DNA from: an uncultured Clostridia bacterium
Lineage (GTDB): Bacteria; Bacillota; Clostridia; Christensenellales; Borkfalkiaceae
NCBI GenBank assembly: GCA_930990665.1
Contig: CAKNQN010000011.1
Location: forward strand, 1-51,296
Reading direction: 5' to 3'
DNA length: 51,296 nt
Below, in pieces: positions 9,894 through 17,965 of this stretch. Under the pieces are notes generated by a model. That model ran no database searches. It saw only the letters and a list, made by a program, of their open reading frames with translations, and was not told where the DNA came from. The stretch's first letter is position 1. Every line of letters starts with the position of its first letter. The translations under genes and the position numbers were made by a program.

Positions 9894-10517
9894 ATGGCAA
9901 CATACAGAGATTCCAAATGCCGTCTCTGCCGCAGAGAGGGCGCAAAGCTCTTTTTGAAGGGCGACAGATGTTATTCGGGCAAGTGCGCTTTTGAAAAGCG
10001 CCCCGTTGCCCCCGGCGTACACGGTGCCGGCAGGAAGAAGGTCTCCGAGTACGGCCTGCAGCTTCGCGAAAAGCAGAAGACCAAGAGGATCTACGGCGTA
10101 CAGGAAGGCCAGTTCAGAAAGTATTATGAAATGGCCGACCGCATGAAGGGCATCACGGGCGAAAACATGCTTTCCCTGCTGGAACGCCGTCTCGATAACG
10201 TCATTTACCGCATGGGCATCGGCGCTTCCCGCGCGCAGGCAAGGCAGCTCGTGAACCACGCGCATTTCTCCGTGAACGGCAGAACGGTCAACGTACCCTC
10301 TTTCATCGTGAAGGCGGGCGACGTGATCGCTGTCAAAGAGAACAGAAAGAAAGACAAATATTTCGAACAGATCAAAACGATGAAGGTCGGCAACATGCCC
10401 AAGTGGCTGGAATTCGACCCGGAGAAACTGGAAGGAAAGGTTCTTGCCCTGCCTGCGCGCGATGATATCGACAGCCAGATCGCAGAGCACATGATCGTCG
10501 AGCTGTATTCGAAATAA
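9894..10517 (+). CDS. rpsD: 30S ribosomal protein uS4
   Basis: A 207-residue protein with an N-terminal cysteine cluster (CRLCRREG...[11 protein letters not shown]) that should bind zinc. The S4 RNA-binding domain follows ([35 protein letters not shown]). It nucleates 30S assembly on 16S rRNA and shapes the mRNA entry channel. In Firmicutes it is often unlinked; here it sits in the alpha operon before rpoA. Confidence 0.98.
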   Translation: MATYRDSKCRLCRREGAKLFLKGDRCYSGKCAFEKRPVAPGVHGAGRKKVSEYGLQLREKQKTKRIYGVQEGQFRKYYEMADRMKGITGENMLSLLERRLDNVIYRMGIGASRAQARQLVNHAHFSVNGRTVNVPSFIVKAGDVIAVKENRKKDKYFEQIKTMKVGNMPKWLEFDPEKLEGKVLALPARDDIDSQIAEHMIVELYSK

Positions 10518-10549
10518 CCCAATTCGCCGAAACAAGGAGGTAAACACGC

Positions 10550-11506
10550 ATGATCGAAATGGATATGCCCAAGATCGAAGTGGAAGAGAACGAGGCGAAA
10601 AGCTACGCCAAGATCGTTGTCGAACCGCTCGAAAAGGGCTTCGGTCTTACCATAGGAAACTGTTTGAGGCGGATCCTTCTCTCCGCACTGCCCGGCGCGG
10701 CGGTGCAGGGGATACGGTTTTATCCGGACGGGAAGATCCTGCATGAATTCTCCGCCATCGAAGGGGTCAAGGAGGACGTGCCGGAAATCATCCTCAATCT
10801 GAAGATGCTTGCGATCCAGACGGCGTCGACCGACAAGGATTATGTGAAAACGCTCCATATCTGCAAGGAGGGCCCCGCGGTGATCACGGGAGCCGATCTC
10901 GAGCAGGATGCGGAAGTCGAGATCATCAACAAAGACCAGTATATCTGCACGCTCGACGAGGGTGCCAAGCTGGACATGGAGATCACGGTCGGCCGCGGCA
11001 GGGGCTACAAGGGTGCGGGTTCGAACAAGAATCACCCCATCGGCTACATTCCCGTCGACTCCATCTATACCCCCGTCAAAAAAGTCAATTACAACGTCGA
11101 GAGCACGCGTGTCGGGCAGAACATCGACTACGATAAACTCGTGATGGAAGTTTGGACGAACGGCGCATTTTCCGCCAAAGAGATCGTCTCGCTTGCGGCA
11201 AAGATCATGCAGGACCACATCGGGCTGTTCGTGAATCTTTCCGACTCCATCAAGGGCATCGACATTCTGGTGCGCAACGAGGACGACCGCCAGCAGCAGG
11301 TCCTTGCGATGGCGATCGAGGACATGGATCTTTCCGTGCGTTCGTACAACTGCCTCAAGCGTGCAAACATCCACACCGTCGAAGATCTTACAAAGAAGAC
11401 CGAGGAAGAAATGCTCAAGGTTCGCAACCTCGGCAGAAAGTCGTTGGACGAGGTCATTCAGAAACTCGAATCTTACGGCCTTTCATTAGAAAAAAAGGAG
11501 GACTAA
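10550..11506 (+). CDS. rpoA: RNA polymerase alpha subunit
   Basis: A 318-residue protein. The N-terminal dimerisation domain (about 1-230) contains GFGLTIGNCLRRILLSALPG. The C-terminal domain (about 250-315) contains SVRSYNCLKRANIHTVEDL and VRNLGRKSLDEV, the helix-hairpin-helix module that touches UP-element DNA and activators. AAGGAGGT at 10535-10542 supports the ATG at 10550. Standard position before rplQ. Confidence 0.99.
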   Translation: MIEMDMPKIEVEENEAKSYAKIVVEPLEKGFGLTIGNCLRRILLSALPGAAVQGIRFYPDGKILHEFSAIEGVKEDVPEIILNLKMLAIQTASTDKDYVKTLHICKEGPAVITGADLEQDAEVEIINKDQYICTLDEGAKLDMEITVGRGRGYKGAGSNKNHPIGYIPVDSIYTPVKKVNYNVESTRVGQNIDYDKLVMEVWTNGAFSAKEIVSLAAKIMQDHIGLFVNLSDSIKGIDILVRNEDDRQQQVLAMAIEDMDLSVRSYNCLKRANIHTVEDLTKKTEEEMLKVRNLGRKSLDEVIQKLESYGLSLEKKED

Positions 11507-11510
11507 CACA

Positions 11511-12026
11511 ATGCCGGGAAAATTGGGCAGAACCAGCGAACAGCGCGTCGCCATGTTGAGAAACCAGGCTTCCTGCCTTCTCTGGTACGGAAAAATAGAG
11601 ACGACAAAAGCCCGTGCGAAGGAGCTTCGTTCGTATGTCGAAAAGATCATCACCGATGCGATCAACGCGTACGACGATACGATCGAGAGCAGCAAAGTTG
11701 TCACGGAAAAGACGGGCAAAAAGGAGCGCGAAGTCACCGTTACCGTCGTGAAAGACGGCCCGAAGAAACTCGCCGCCCGCCGCAAGATCATGGCAAAACT
11801 TTACGATCTGCAGGAGATCAAAGCCTTCAACGAGAGCAAGTCTGCATACAAGGCGCGCACCAAAGAGGTGGCGCACCCGCTCATCGAAAAGCTTTTCAAT
11901 GAGATCGCACCCAAATACGCGCAGCGCAACGACGAAAAGAACTGCGGCGGCGGATACACCCGCATCATCAGCCTCGGCGCACGCCGCGGCGATGCAGCCG
12001 AAACAGTCATCATCGAGTTGGTATAA
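11511..12026 (+). CDS. rplQ: 50S ribosomal protein bL17, enlarged
   Basis: The ends are ordinary bL17: PGKLGRTSEQRVAMLRNQASCLLWYGKIETTKARAKELRSYVEKII and GGGYTRIISLGARRGDAAETVIIELV. The 171-residue length exceeds the usual 112-130. Extra material lies in the middle, at about residues 55-85 and 105-125. It starts 4 bases after rpoA with GGAGGACTAAC and is the last gene before the operon terminator. bL17 lies near the exit tunnel. Confidence 0.97.
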   Translation: MPGKLGRTSEQRVAMLRNQASCLLWYGKIETTKARAKELRSYVEKIITDAINAYDDTIESSKVVTEKTGKKEREVTVTVVKDGPKKLAARRKIMAKLYDLQEIKAFNESKSAYKARTKEVAHPLIEKLFNEIAPKYAQRNDEKNCGGGYTRIISLGARRGDAAETVIIELV

Positions 12027-12047
12027 CGCGTACCAAACGGATAAAAA

Positions 12048-12071
12048 ACGGGACAGTCGTCCCGTTTTTTT
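12048..12071 (+). terminator. Intrinsic terminator of the ribosomal operon
   Basis: ACGGGAC and GTCCCGT form a 7-bp stem around AGTC, followed by seven T. It lies 22 bases after rplQ and closes the operon. Confidence 0.9.
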
Positions 12072-12309
12072 CTTTGTGTCCCTCCCGCATCCGCGCCCCC
12101 AGAGAACGCCGCGCGCGGCAAAGCTTTTTTTGCCGGGCCTTCTGATGACGGCATTCATCATCCCCGGAACGCGCCGCATCCGTGCCCAAGGAGCCCGCGC
12201 GGAGGAAGGGGAAAGGGCGGATTTCGGCGGCGAAAGGGGTGTTTTTTTCACCGAATGTGAAAATATACGGGAATTCTGTGCCAAATCGGGGCAAAAGCGG
12301 CAAAAGTGC
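12072..12309. other. Non-coding gap between the alpha operon and the lipoprotein gene
   Basis: No gene is supported here on either strand. The stretch holds only short self-complementary pieces, such as TGATGA...TCATCA near 12142-12159, before the promoter at 12310. No repeat or mobile-element end was recognised. Confidence 0.5.
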
Positions 12310-12338
12310 TTGACGATTCTGTCTTTTCGGGGTAAAAT
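12310..12338 (+). promoter_or_regulatory. Sigma-A-type promoter for the cyclophilin-like lipoprotein gene
   Basis: TTGACG (12310-12315), a 17-bp spacer, and TAAAAT (12333-12338). The block GGTAAAATAGTAAGG spanning the -10 is identical to the one in the rpsB promoter at 20942-20956. Confidence 0.85.
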
Positions 12339-12397
12339 AGTAAGGTATCGGAAAATCCCCAAAGGGGGAATGATCCATTGAATTATCCGGAGGACGT

Positions 12398-13288
12398 ATG
12401 GTAAAAACGATCGGCGCCAAAGTGGCAAAGCTGTTTTCCGTTCTCGTATCGTTGGCGGTGCTGTTCACGTGCACGCTCATGTTTGCCGCGTGCGAGAGCA
12501 AATACCCGGAGATCCGCATGCAGATCTCTTTCAACGGCGAAACGTATTCGCTCACCTATAAACTCTACCGCAACGCGTATGAGCAGACGGTGGAGCATTA
12601 TCTCGAACTGGTCGAGATGGGCTATTTCAACAACACCGTCATTCACGATTATCAGTCCGACCGCATGGTCGGCGGCGGTTACACGTATACCGACCTTGAA
12701 AACGGCGACATCACGGCAGATCTGACCGCGCTCGATTACGACGCCGCCACTCTCAACGCGGACGGCAGCGTGAAGATCCCCGTATCCGTCTGGAAAGACG
12801 AGGCGCGCACGCAGGCGACCAACCGCCTGTACGGAGAAATTTCGGGCAACGGATTTGTCCTGAACAATTTTTCCGGTATGAAAAATCAGACGGGTGCCAT
12901 CGGCACGTACGCGTATACCGGTTCGGGCGAGAAGAATTTTGTCTATGCCACCCGTCCCAGCGGCACGCAGGTGAGCGGCGAATACTATAAAAACAGCGTG
13001 ACGAGCATGTTCTTCCTCGCGACGAACAGCTCTGCCGCGAGCGATTCCAAGTTCTGCGTGTTCGGCGAACTGGCAAACGACAGTTCGGTCACCGCGTTTT
13101 CCAATCTCACGACCGCCATTTCCGACTATATCACCGCGCAGCAGGAGACGGACGAATCCTATTCCTTCACCCGCGGTTTTGAAACGGAGATCGAGGACGA
13201 TATGGCCGTCAACAATCCCTATTCCGTCACCTTCAACGTGCCGAAAGTCAAGATCATCATCCTTTCTGCAGAAGTGACCAAATACTAA
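12398..13288 (+). CDS. Cyclophilin-like exported lipoprotein (putative peptidyl-prolyl isomerase)
   Basis: A 296-residue protein with a hydrophobic signal (about 10-30) ending in FAAC, a lipobox-like site with Cys at about 32. Residues 37-270 follow the cyclophilin pattern. TVEHYLELVEMGYFNNTVIH corresponds to the usual TV.NFL.L...GYYD.T.FH, then MVGGG to MIQGGD, and SMFFLA...FCVFGEL to the usual FFI...VFG. The catalytic Arg after FH and the QGGD residues are not conserved, so isomerase activity is uncertain. It is likely anchored outside the membrane as a folding factor or substrate-binding relative. It has its own promoter and terminator, i.e. it is monocistronic. Confidence 0.7.
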   Translation: MVKTIGAKVAKLFSVLVSLAVLFTCTLMFAACESKYPEIRMQISFNGETYSLTYKLYRNAYEQTVEHYLELVEMGYFNNTVIHDYQSDRMVGGGYTYTDLENGDITADLTALDYDAATLNADGSVKIPVSVWKDEARTQATNRLYGEISGNGFVLNNFSGMKNQTGAIGTYAYTGSGEKNFVYATRPSGTQVSGEYYKNSVTSMFFLATNSSAASDSKFCVFGELANDSSVTAFSNLTTAISDYITAQQETDESYSFTRGFETEIEDDMAVNNPYSVTFNVPKVKIIILSAEVTKY

Positions 13289-13295
13289 AATTTCA

Positions 13296-13318
13296 GGCGG
13301 CAGCGATGCCGCCTTTTT
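13296..13318 (+). terminator. Intrinsic terminator after the lipoprotein gene
   Basis: GGCGGCA and TGCCGCC form a 7-bp stem around GCGA, followed by five T; it starts 8 bases after the stop codon. Confidence 0.85.
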
Positions 13319-13503
13319 GTTGCCCTTTTTTGTGCGCATCTTCCTCTTTCAGAGAACTTTCGTCTCTTTTCCGCTTTCGCGGTTTTTCTTATTTCTCTCT
13401 TTCTTTCGGGATTTTTAGCTTTCTTTTTCTTTTGGGAGTTTTCCGCGTTTTTTTGTCTGATTTACCACTCTTTCCGCTTTTTTGATTTTTTGCTCAATGG
13501 TAA
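13319..13503. other. Pyrimidine-rich non-coding gap
   Basis: A strongly T/C-rich plus strand, visible as repeated CTTTC/TTTTC runs, between two converging genes. No credible coding frame is seen. Confidence 0.5.
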
Positions 13504-13541
13504 AAAGCGCCGCCGCGCAAGTTCTTGCGCGGCGGCGCTTT
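13504..13541. terminator. Long perfect palindrome, probable bidirectional terminator
   Basis: An 18-bp perfect inverted repeat (13504-13521 and 13524-13541, core GCGCCGCCGCGCAAG) with A/T runs on both sides. It sits between the converging lipoprotein gene and the YugP-like peptidase gene and would give a U-tract in both directions. Confidence 0.8.
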
Positions 13542-13674
13542 CTTAATGATCGTGTTCCGATCTTCGGCGATAGGATCAAAGTTCCGCTCTTCGGCGATGT
13601 ATTTTCGCGGGGCGTCGTTCTCTTGTCGCTGTCGCTCTTTTCGGCAGATAAGCGGTGCGGCAGCTGCGCGCGTG

Positions 13675-14415
13675 TCAGTTTCTGCGGTTCCGGCCGGTGA
13701 GGATAAAGACGTAGAGCAAGAACCGGAGAAAATAGAGCAGGGAAGTCAGAAGGGCGGCGACGTAGGTCATGGCGGCGGCGGAGAGAACCTTGGAAGCGGC
13801 GCGCTGTTCCTCCTTTGTCACCAGCACGCCCGTCTCGGCGAGCATCTGTTTGGCGCGGCGGGAGGCGTTCAGCTCTACGGGCAGGGTCACCAGCATGAAC
13901 AGGGTAGAAAGTCCGTAGAGGCACACGCCGATGAACACGATGATGTTCCCGACTTCGGTCAGCGCGGTGAGCCACTGCAGAAGAACGCCCACAAGCACCA
14001 GCGGGATCGCCAGGCGGGAACCGATGTTCGTCACGGGCACGAGCACCGCGCGCAGCCGATAGGGCAGGTATTCGTCTTCCCGCTGTACGACGTGCCCGAT
14101 CTCGTGCGCGCTCACGGCCACAGCGGCCACCGAGTTTGAGCCGTAGGTGCTTTCCGAAAGGGTCACCGTCTGGGTCGCGGGATTGAAATTGTCCGTCAGT
14201 CTTCCTTTCCCCGGTACGACCTGTATCCCCTGCAGACCGCGCCGTTCCAGAAGCATGCGCGCGGTGTCTCCGCCCGTCCAGTTGGTCGAGGTCGGCAGGC
14301 GGTCATACTTCGAAAAGGTCGAATGTACCTTTGCGCTCGCCCACAGCGAGAGCAGGATGCAGGGCAGAATGATCAGCCCGGAAACCAGATAGATAAAATA
14401 GAGATCCGTAAACAT
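13675..14415 (-). CDS. Membrane zinc metallopeptidase, YugP family
   Basis: A 246-residue membrane protein with a hydrophobic N-terminus and several further membrane segments in the C-terminal half. The zinc motif AVSAHEIGHVVQ lies near residues 102-113, preceded by the family segment DNFNPATQTVTLSES. This matches the neutral zinc metallopeptidase family of B. subtilis YugP. Its substrates are not known. It starts at ATG 14415 behind AGGAAAAG and has its own near-consensus promoter. Confidence 0.9.
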   Translation of the reverse strand: MFTDLYFIYLVSGLIILPCILLSLWASAKVHSTFSKYDRLPTSTNWTGGDTARMLLERRGLQGIQVVPGKGRLTDNFNPATQTVTLSESTYGSNSVAAVAVSAHEIGHVVQREDEYLPYRLRAVLVPVTNIGSRLAIPLVLVGVLLQWLTALTEVGNIIVFIGVCLYGLSTLFMLVTLPVELNASRRAKQMLAETGVLVTKEEQRAASKVLSAAAMTYVAALLTSLLYFLRFLLYVFILTGRNRRN

Positions 14416-14432
14416 TTCTTTTCCTCTTTACC

Positions 14433-14461
14433 ATTATACAGTATGCGCGGCAAAAAGTCAA
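14433..14461 (-). promoter_or_regulatory. Near-consensus promoter of the YugP-like gene
   Basis: Read on the minus strand: TTGACT (14461-14456), 17 bp, TATAAT (14438-14433), ending 17 bases before the start codon. Confidence 0.9.
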
Positions 14462-14501
14462 AAATTTTCCGCATTTTCGTATTCGGCGGCTCTCATCCAA
14501 A

Positions 14502-14536
14502 AAACGCGCGCGCCCGCAAAACGGGCGCGCGCGTTT
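14502..14536 (-). terminator. Intrinsic terminator for the minus-strand gene 14737-15696
   Basis: A 15-bp perfect stem (core CGCGCGCGCCCG) around a 5-base loop, followed on the minus strand by a T-run. Repeat array 14546-14757 lies between it and the gene. Confidence 0.75.
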
Positions 14537-14545
14537 CAGAAAATG

Positions 14546-14757
14546 GTCGCTTACTCATCTGACGCATTTCAGAAAGCAGAAACTGCTTACTCTTCCGAAG
14601 CATATCGGAAAATGTTCGCTCACTTATCCGACGGGTTTTCGGTCTGCCTTGCGCTTATCCGATGCGTTTCAGACTCCTCCGAGGTATATCAGAAAACAGC
14701 CGCTTACTCATCCGACCCTTTCAGAAATCTTCGTAATCATTCGACGGGTTTCAGATT
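14546..14757. repeat. Array of about seven degenerate hairpin repeats
   Basis: Units of about 23-34 bases with approximate consensus CTTACTCATCCGACGCGTTT then CAGAAA. Several units are small hairpins whose two arms vary together: TCTGA...TCAGA, TTCCGA...TCGGAA, CCGA...TCGG. They fill the gap downstream of the unknown minus-strand gene. They are not a CRISPR array because there are no unique spacers. Confidence 0.6.
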
Positions 14758-15696
14758 GCAGATCTTTCTCTCCTTCACTTCCGCCTCGAAAAACCGTATT
14801 TCGAACAGGTTATCGGCGCGGCGGTAGGCGAGGGCCGCGGCGTTGCGGCTGCCGTGGGTGAGGTAGAAGATCTCTTTGGGCAGGCGCACCTGGCAGAAAT
14901 TTCCGAGGTAGTCGCTAAGGAGGTCTTTTTTTTCGAGAAGATTCGGGGCGAGAAAGGGCGCCGGGTCTCCGCCTGCGGCGATCTCCTGGAAGAGGGCGAA
15001 GGGCAGCAGCCGCTCGTCGAGGGCGGAGAGATCAAAGCCTTCCCGCGCGCGCAGGGTGCGGCTTTCTTGCAAAAATCCTCCTTCGCCGAAGGCGTATACG
15101 CTCTCGGCGGTATGGGCGGCGATATCGGCAAATTTTTCGCGCACGACAAGTTTTTCGCCGCTTTCCCATTCGTCCGCGTCGGCGCGCAGCGCCTGGGTGC
15201 CGTCCTGCCCGTACAGGAAAAGGACGCCGCGTCCCCTCTGCCTGCAATGCAGGCGCACGAACGCTTTTCCGCCGATCTTCTCTTCGCCCGCCTCAAAGTC
15301 CTGTGCCCGCGGCAGGGAATACAGCTGTGCGCCGCCCGCCGTTTCCAGGGCCAGCTGTGCCCGCCCGTCGGAGAGGAAGACGGTCGCCAGCACGCCGCCC
15401 GCGCGCACCTGTTCCACCACGCGCATACCCTGTTCCCGCGCCGAAAATTCCGCGGCGAACAGGTCCGCGCCGCAGGAATAGCGGTACACGTCGCAGCAGG
15501 AAGGGGGCGCGGAGAAAAACTCTTTTCCCAACACGAAGGCAAGCGGCGCGTATTCGCCGCTGAGCGGGAAAAATTCCGCCACCACGTTCTCCTCTTCGGG
15601 CAGATCTGCGAATTTTTCCGCCTCCCCGCAATACCCCGCCGTCGCTCCGCCCAGCCTGAGAAGGCAGGGCACGGACGCTGAAAAATGCACGCGCAT
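14737..15696 (-). CDS. Conserved-looking protein of unknown function
   Basis: A 319-residue protein that I do not recognise. It has no signal peptide or membrane segment. Composition is beta-rich with many acidic and aromatic residues. Landmarks are a CCDVYRYSCGADLFAAEF segment near residue 68, a YAFGEGGFLQESRTLRA stretch near 210, and a C-terminal FEIRFFEAEVKERKICNLKP. It is transcribed divergently from the DNA-binding candidate at 15796, with a plausible promoter between them. Codon use resembles the neighbours, which supports a real gene. Confidence 0.7.
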   Translation of the reverse strand: MRVHFSASVPCLLRLGGATAGYCGEAEKFADLPEEENVVAEFFPLSGEYAPLAFVLGKEFFSAPPSCCDVYRYSCGADLFAAEFSAREQGMRVVEQVRAGGVLATVFLSDGRAQLALETAGGAQLYSLPRAQDFEAGEEKIGGKAFVRLHCRQRGRGVLFLYGQDGTQALRADADEWESGEKLVVREKFADIAAHTAESVYAFGEGGFLQESRTLRAREGFDLSALDERLLPFALFQEIAAGGDPAPFLAPNLLEKKDLLSDYLGNFCQVRLPKEIFYLTHGSRNAAALAYRRADNLFEIRFFEAEVKERKICNLKPVE

Positions 15697-15732
15697 AAGA
15701 TTTTCTCCGAAAAAATTTTTCTCCCGCTATAT

Positions 15733-15761
15733 TTATGAATAAAAAAATTAAAGTATGTCAA
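15733..15761 (-). promoter_or_regulatory. Candidate promoter for the minus-strand unknown gene
   Basis: On the minus strand TTGACA (15761-15756), 17 bp, TCATAA (15738-15733). The -35 is perfect, the -10 is imperfect. Confidence 0.55.
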
Positions 15762-15795
15762 TAAATTCCGCAGACAAAAAACCTGGAGGTCCGAT

Positions 15796-16467
15796 ATGGA
15801 AAAGATCAACGGCTACGCGCGCGAGGAGGCAGAAGAACTCGTGCGCTACATTTCGGAAGGCAAGAGCGCAGGCAAAACGCTGACTTCGCTCTTTTCCGAC
15901 TATGGCAGACAGCACGGCCGCGCGAGCGGCAGCGTGCGGAATTACTACTATAAGCTGCTCAAAACGCAGGAAGCGCGCCCCATTCTGGAGGGCAGACATC
16001 TCTGCGCGGAGAAGATCACACCCTTTACCCGCGAAGAGACGCAGACCATGCTTGCACGCATTCTCGCCGAAAAGAACAAGGGGTATTCGGTGCGCCGCTC
16101 CATCGCCAACGTGTGCGGCGGCGACGAGAAACTCATGCTCCGTTACCAGAACAAGTATCGCAACATGCTGAAAAAGCAGCCGGACGAGGTGCGCGCCGTG
16201 GCGGAAAAGCTCGGCCTTTCCGCGCAGATCTTTGTCCGCCCCGTCAAAACGCCGCTCGAGCGGCGCGTGGAGGCGGAGATCAACGCGCTGTATGACCGCC
16301 TCGCTCTCGGCCTGCGCGAGGAGAACGCCCGCCTGCGCGAAACGGTGCGCCGCCTCAGCGAGGAAAACGACTGCCTCCGCCGCACTTCGCGCGTCGGCCG
16401 CGCCATGCAGTCCGCGGAAAAGGGCTCTGCCCGCGCCTCCGTCCGCCCCGCCCGCCCGCGCGCATAA
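15796..16467 (+). CDS. Putative DNA-binding protein with C-terminal coiled coil
   Basis: A 223-residue protein. Residues about 10-60 (EELVRYISEGKSAGKTLTSLF...SVRNYYYKLLK) and 75-120 (MLARILAEKNKGYSVRRSIA...MLRYQNKYRNML) look like two Myb/SANT-like helical modules. Such modules occur in RsfA-type regulators of Firmicutes. Residues about 155-195 form a leucine-zipper-like coiled coil, and the C-terminus is an Arg/Ala/Pro-rich basic tail. This suggests a dimeric regulator. The family assignment is tentative. GGAGGTCCGAT precedes the ATG. Confidence 0.6.
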   Translation: MEKINGYAREEAEELVRYISEGKSAGKTLTSLFSDYGRQHGRASGSVRNYYYKLLKTQEARPILEGRHLCAEKITPFTREETQTMLARILAEKNKGYSVRRSIANVCGGDEKLMLRYQNKYRNMLKKQPDEVRAVAEKLGLSAQIFVRPVKTPLERRVEAEINALYDRLALGLREENARLRETVRRLSEENDCLRRTSRVGRAMQSAEKGSARASVRPARPRA

Positions 16468-16743
16468 ATTTCGCGCGCGCTTGCATATTTTTTACGCCGC
16501 GCGCATAAGCTCTTCGTCGCGCCTGCATAAAACCTTGCGCCGCGCGCCTGAACTTTGCGTTCGCGTCGAAATTCTTTGTCCCGCCCGCGCGTTTACATTT
16601 TTCCGCAAACGCGTAAAAGTTTCCGCGTTCTGTCATGGGCGGGGGCGCCATCGGAGGGGAGAGGTAGAAAGTCCGTATAATTTCACGGCGGTGCGGCATA
16701 CTGTAACCGAAAGCGGGGATCTCCCGCACGGAGGAAAAACGGT
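16468..16743. other. Gap of about 275 bases upstream of the YtxH-like gene
   Basis: The only signal is a TATAAT at 16676-16681 without a good -35. The first 150 bases are CG-rich with repeated GCGCGC/CGCCGCGC motifs. No gene is supported. Confidence 0.4.
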
Positions 16744-16956
16744 ATGGAAAAATTTGTCGCGGGCCTTGCCCTCGGCGCGGCGCTGGGCGCACTCTGGGTG
16801 GCCAACAGCACCAAGACGCGTTCCCTTGTGAAGAAGGGACAGGAAGAATTCAAGGAAAAACTCGACGCCTACATCGACGAAAAGCTCGCCGCCATGGGCG
16901 GAATGGAAGGGGGCGAAAAGCCCGAAGAGAAAAAGACTTCCGCCAAAAAAGGCTGA
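16744..16956 (+). CDS. Small YtxH-like membrane-anchored protein
   Basis: A 70-residue protein. Residues 4-22 (FVAGLALGAALGALWVANS) form a glycine-zipper-like membrane segment, followed by a charged helix (KKGQEEFKEKLDAYIDEKL) and a Lys/Glu tail. This is the layout of YtxH/gas-vesicle-like small proteins. The exact family is uncertain and no function can be assigned. CGGAGGAAAAACGGT precedes the start, and a terminator follows. Confidence 0.6.
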   Translation: MEKFVAGLALGAALGALWVANSTKTRSLVKKGQEEFKEKLDAYIDEKLAAMGGMEGGEKPEEKKTSAKKG

Positions 16957-16974
16957 GTGGATTTCCGGAAAGGG

Positions 16975-17006
16975 GAGCGGCGACAAGAGTGCGCCGCTCT
17001 CTTTTT
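16975..17006 (+). terminator. Intrinsic terminator after the YtxH-like gene
   Basis: GAGCGGCG (16975-16982) pairs with CGCCGCTC (16992-16999), followed by TCTTTTTA. Confidence 0.75.
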
Positions 17007-17080
17007 ATTCGGAAAAAAGGCAGATTTTACATTTATTTTACAAAAGAGTGTATTTTTCAGACGACTTGGCGGTGTTTCCG

Positions 17081-17089
17081 TGGTATAAT
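17081..17089 (+). promoter_or_regulatory. Extended -10 promoter for the phospholipase/MFS pair
   Basis: TGG followed by TATAAT (17084-17089), i.e. a TGn extended -10, 24 bases before the start codon. No clear -35 is visible, as expected for this promoter class. Confidence 0.6.
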
Positions 17090-17113
17090 GAAGGCGAAAG
17101 GAGAAAGTTGTTT

Positions 17114-17965
17114 ATGCCGTCCACGTATGCACATTATGAATTCGGTCGAAGGGTGCTTGCGATGTATCCCGCGCCGCTTGCCGAGCGGGTGCGCGCCGCC
17201 GAAGATCTCTTTTACATCGGCCTGCACGGGCCGGACCTGTTCTTTTACTACAAACCGCTGCAGGTCAATCCCGTGAACCAGAAGGGGTTTGCCATGCACG
17301 GCCGGCCCGCGTCCGAATTTTTCGGGAGGGGGAAGGAGGTGTATCTTTCCTCAGAAGACCGTGCGGCGAGTTTTGCCTATCTCATGGGATTTCTGGCGCA
17401 TTTTTCGCTGGATTCCGCCTGCCATTCTTACATTGAGAACAAGATCCGCCTTTCGGGCGTGAGACATACGGAGATCGAGAGCGAATTCGACCGCACGCTG
17501 CTTCTGGAAGCGGGCAAGGACCCTCTGCGCGCGCGGCTGACCGATCACATTCACCCGACCCTTTCCAACGCGCAAGTGATCGCGCCCTTTTTCGATGCCA
17601 CGCCTGCGCAGGCGTACAAGGCGCTGCGCTCGATGGTGTTTTACAACGGGCTATTGCGGGCGCCCGGATTTTTGAAGAGGGGGTTTGTGTTGACGGCGCT
17701 GCGGCTTTCGGGCAATTACAGGGAGATGCACGGCATGATGATCGCGCGCCGCCCCATTCCCGCCTGTGCCGACAGCGATCTGCGCCTGAAAAAGTTGTTT
17801 GAAAAGGCGCTCGGCACTTGCGTCGGCCTTTCCCTGGAATACGAGAGGTTCCTTTCCGGAGAAGGGGAATTGCCCGCGGCGCTCTCGGCCACGTTCGGGC
17901 CGGCGGAAGGCTGGGAAAAGATCCCTGTGCTCTCTGTCGAGGAGGAAAAAAACTATGAAGTTTAA
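17114..17965 (+). CDS. Zinc-dependent phospholipase C-like protein
   Basis: The start is taken at ATG 17114 (MPSTYAHYEFGRR...) behind AAAGGAGAAAG, giving 283 residues; a longer frame upstream lacks a ribosome site and overlaps the promoter. The sequence follows the zinc-dependent phospholipase C family: H8 in AHYEFG, GLHGPDLFFYY, FLAHFSLDSACHSYIENK and HTEIESEFDRTLL supply the metal-binding His and Asp/Glu. No signal peptide is seen, so a secreted role is doubtful; this cytosolic form is common in Clostridia with unknown substrate. Its 3' end overlaps the MFS gene by 11 bases. Confidence 0.85.
   Translation: MPSTYAHYEFGRRVLAMYPAPLAERVRAAEDLFYIGLHGPDLFFYYKPLQVNPVNQKGFAMHGRPASEFFGRGKEVYLSSEDRAASFAYLMGFLAHFSLDSACHSYIENKIRLSGVRHTEIESEFDRTLLLEAGKDPLRARLTDHIHPTLSNAQVIAPFFDATPAQAYKALRSMVFYNGLLRAPGFLKRGFVLTALRLSGNYREMHGMMIARRPIPACADSDLRLKKLFEKALGTCVGLSLEYERFLSGEGELPAALSATFGPAEGWEKIPVLSVEEEKNYEV

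Noticed and set aside
14546-14757. CRISPR array
   Set aside because: Repeats are degenerate, abut each other and have no unique spacers; no cas genes in the window.
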